Shown here piece by piece: positions 62,873 through 64,000 of a DNA stretch of 64,000 bases (position 1 is the stretch's first letter; every line of letters begins with the position of its first letter). This DNA is from Victivallales bacterium. GTDB taxonomy: Bacteria; Verrucomicrobiota; Lentisphaeria; Oligosphaerales; Oligosphaeraceae. The translations under genes were made by a program, and so were the position numbers. Below the pieces are notes generated by a model that saw nothing but the letters and a program-made list of their open reading frames with translations, searched no databases and was not told the origin of the DNA. The stretch lies in the NCBI GenBank assembly GCA_017964325.1, contig JAGCSE010000216.1:9913-73912 (forward strand), read 5' to 3'.

Positions 62873-63468
62873 TTATTTTAAATGTTTTTCAAGTACTATT
62901 CTTCTGACAGTAGCCATAAAAGATTCATGCATTTTTATTTTTTTTTGTTGTTCTGGACTCAATAGATGTATATTATCTCCTATTTTATCATGAATTATCC
63001 TTTCAGCCTTCTCATTATCTATCAAATTAGATAAAAATTTTTCTCCACCCACTTTTTTTATTGCCTCCTCAAGTATTGTACCTCCAAAAACCTCTTGTAA
63101 TCTTTCATTGATTTCATCAGGAGTTCCAGGTTCATCTGAATAGTCTCCGCATAAAATATAATCAGATAGATACAAAACTCTATGCGCCCAATAATCATTT
63201 TCAGTCCATTGTTCACCTTTTTTTCTTTTTTGCTCTTGTAGTAATTCTAACGTTGTAATTCTTGTTGATTTATCTGAAGATTTTGTTTTCTGATTGTTTT
63301 GAGATGTGTTACTATCGTTTTCTACAGCGGATTGATTATTTGCAGGACTGATTCTTTATTAATCGTTATTATTTTTCTACATTCAGGACACTCTATTTCC
63401 TGTCCAATCCATTCTTCCTCAGCTTCGATTTTTTGATTGCAATGTGGACAATGAAATTTAAAACTCAT
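62873..63468 (-). pseudogene. Frameshifted Zn-ribbon protein gene
   Basis: On the minus strand, ATG 63468 (preceded by AAGGAGC) begins a 48-residue frame: MSFKFHCPHCNQKIEAEEEW, then CPEC, stop at 63322. The -1 frame is open from about 63357 to 62873 and continues with NQSAVENDSNTSQNNQ and the 100-residue segment starting near 63175, but has no good start codon of its own. The two parts look like one gene of about 195 residues with a single frameshift between 63322 and 63357. It could also be programmed frameshifting or a sequencing error. The N-terminus is a Zn ribbon of the type common in this phylum. Confidence 0.68.
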
Positions 63469-64000
63469 TGTAAGCTCCTTGACTCTACGCACAAAAAAGA
63501 GCGTCTCTTTTTCATGGACGATAGAGGTTTAGCACGACCTAACAAGAGCACGAAAAGAGACGCTCAAAGCGGAGCGTTCCAACGTGTGCTCTTGTTTTGG
63601 AAATGAAAGTGCTAATTTCTATCGTCCACTGAACACAGATATCAGCAGAAAAACGCTGATTATGTCAAAAGAGGAAAAACGCTTTTTTTGATGTTGATGG
63701 TTACTCCTTGTTGATGGATTACAGCCGTTTTTAGGTACGACTACACGAAAAGATTTTTAATTTAGTACCTAACAACAAGATTACAAGGTATTTTCAGGAA
63801 AAATACGACTCTCAACCTCAAAAAGTGAGCCGACATAACGCAAAAATGCACACAGCCGCTTATGTGCCATGTGTAAAATGCACCGTGTGAGGATAGAGAA
63901 ACGGTGAAAACGCTTGCCTTGTGATGCATGAATATTAGTATGTAAAATAAACTAATTAAAACATATATAATTCCTTATATATTATATTTAATAAATATTA
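63469..64000. other. Gene-free region with pseudoknot-capable structure
   Basis: No coding frame. It holds interlocking inverted repeats at 63499-63627, a TTAGGTAC/GTACCTAA pair at 63731-63738 and 63765-63772, and an ATCAGC/GCTGAT hairpin near 63650-63660. The rest is AT-rich. Confidence 0.55.
63499..63627. ncRNA. Structured region, candidate ncRNA or leader
   Basis: Three sets of perfect inverted repeats interlock. GAGCGTCTCTTTT (63499-63511) pairs with 63553-63565. GGACGATAGA (63516-63525) pairs with 63618-63627, and TTAGCAC (63529-63535) with 63609-63615. AACAAGAGCAC (63541-63551) pairs with 63586-63596. The first set crosses the other two, so a pseudoknot is possible. It lies about 30 bases upstream of the Zn-ribbon gene on the minus strand. 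Strand of transcription is unknown. Confidence 0.5.

Larger units (their letters stand above)
54190..64000. mobile_element. Integrative element next to tRNA-Gly (right end outside the window)
   Basis: Two tyrosine recombinases, a replication-type polymerase protein, iteron-like repeats, a 14-bp site present six times, small hypothetical proteins and a fall in GC content distinguish this segment from the housekeeping region. The left side is taken as the tRNA-Gly gene. No second copy of the tRNA end is found inside the window, so the right border is not visible. Confidence 0.72.

Noticed and set aside
54190..64000. Search for a retron or diversity-generating retroelement in the integrative element
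   Set aside because: No reverse transcriptase motif (YxDD) or template/variable repeat pair was found. The polymerase-like protein has HD, not YxDD, at motif C.

Overview
The window looks like a chromosomal segment of a PVC-group bacterium, most likely a Lentisphaerae/Victivallales-type (gut or host-associated) organism. This is inferred from a pseudopilin with the N-terminus and C-terminal 'DGH' tail typical of that group, from many polysaccharide-active enzymes (GH38, GH106-like, GH127, CE15), from stand-alone Gfo/Idh/MocA and sugar-isomerase genes, and from Zn-ribbon proteins. No rRNA is present, and the single tRNA (Gly-TCC) gives no taxonomic proof.

Region 1 (1-12,400): the end of an alpha-mannosidase, a split chromate transporter pair, endonuclease III, a PilT-like ATPase whose N-terminal domain is duplicated, an AsmA-like protein and a lipoprotein of the PPOX fold. 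These are followed on the minus strand by a three-gene cluster: a Zn-ribbon caspase-like (C25/gingipain-like) peptidase, a small protein, and a 918-residue SPFH/Zn-ribbon/coiled-coil protein.

Region 2 (12,400-26,700): carbohydrate and general metabolism. It holds a CE15-type esterase, a toroid-fold secreted protein, an oxidoreductase, a HisA-like isomerase, a GH106-like enzyme, an MTHFR-like protein, a lipoprotein and a GH127 enzyme.

Region 3 (26,900-41,240): an Rpn-type PD-(D/E)XK nuclease gene with a duplicated tail, then a 12.8 kb minus-strand cassette behind a consensus promoter. The cassette encodes two secreted alpha/alpha-toroid (QW-motif) proteins and a 2,529-residue RHS protein. The RHS protein has a transglutaminase-like N-terminus and an alpha/beta-hydrolase (lipase-like) C-terminal tip. 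The three genes are joined by overlapping or near-overlapping stop/start codons. This is the strongest candidate for an undescribed secreted system.

Region 4 (41,460-54,100): housekeeping genes. These are a pseudopilin, a Prc-type protease, a DciA-like protein, a YggS-family protein, a Sel1-repeat protein, panB-panC, a sugar isomerase, serS, a fused double-hotdog FabZ with complementary half-sites, a TauE/SafE permease whose start codon abuts a tandem repeat, and an alpha/beta hydrolase.

Region 5 (54,110-64,000): an AT-rich integrative element next to tRNA-Gly. It carries two tyrosine recombinases, a stand-alone M41-like peptidase, a polymerase-palm replication-type protein with candidate iterons upstream, a possible DNA-binding protein, six exact copies of a 14-bp site, a small lipoprotein, a frameshifted Zn-ribbon gene and a pseudoknot-capable structured region. 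The far end of the element lies outside the window.
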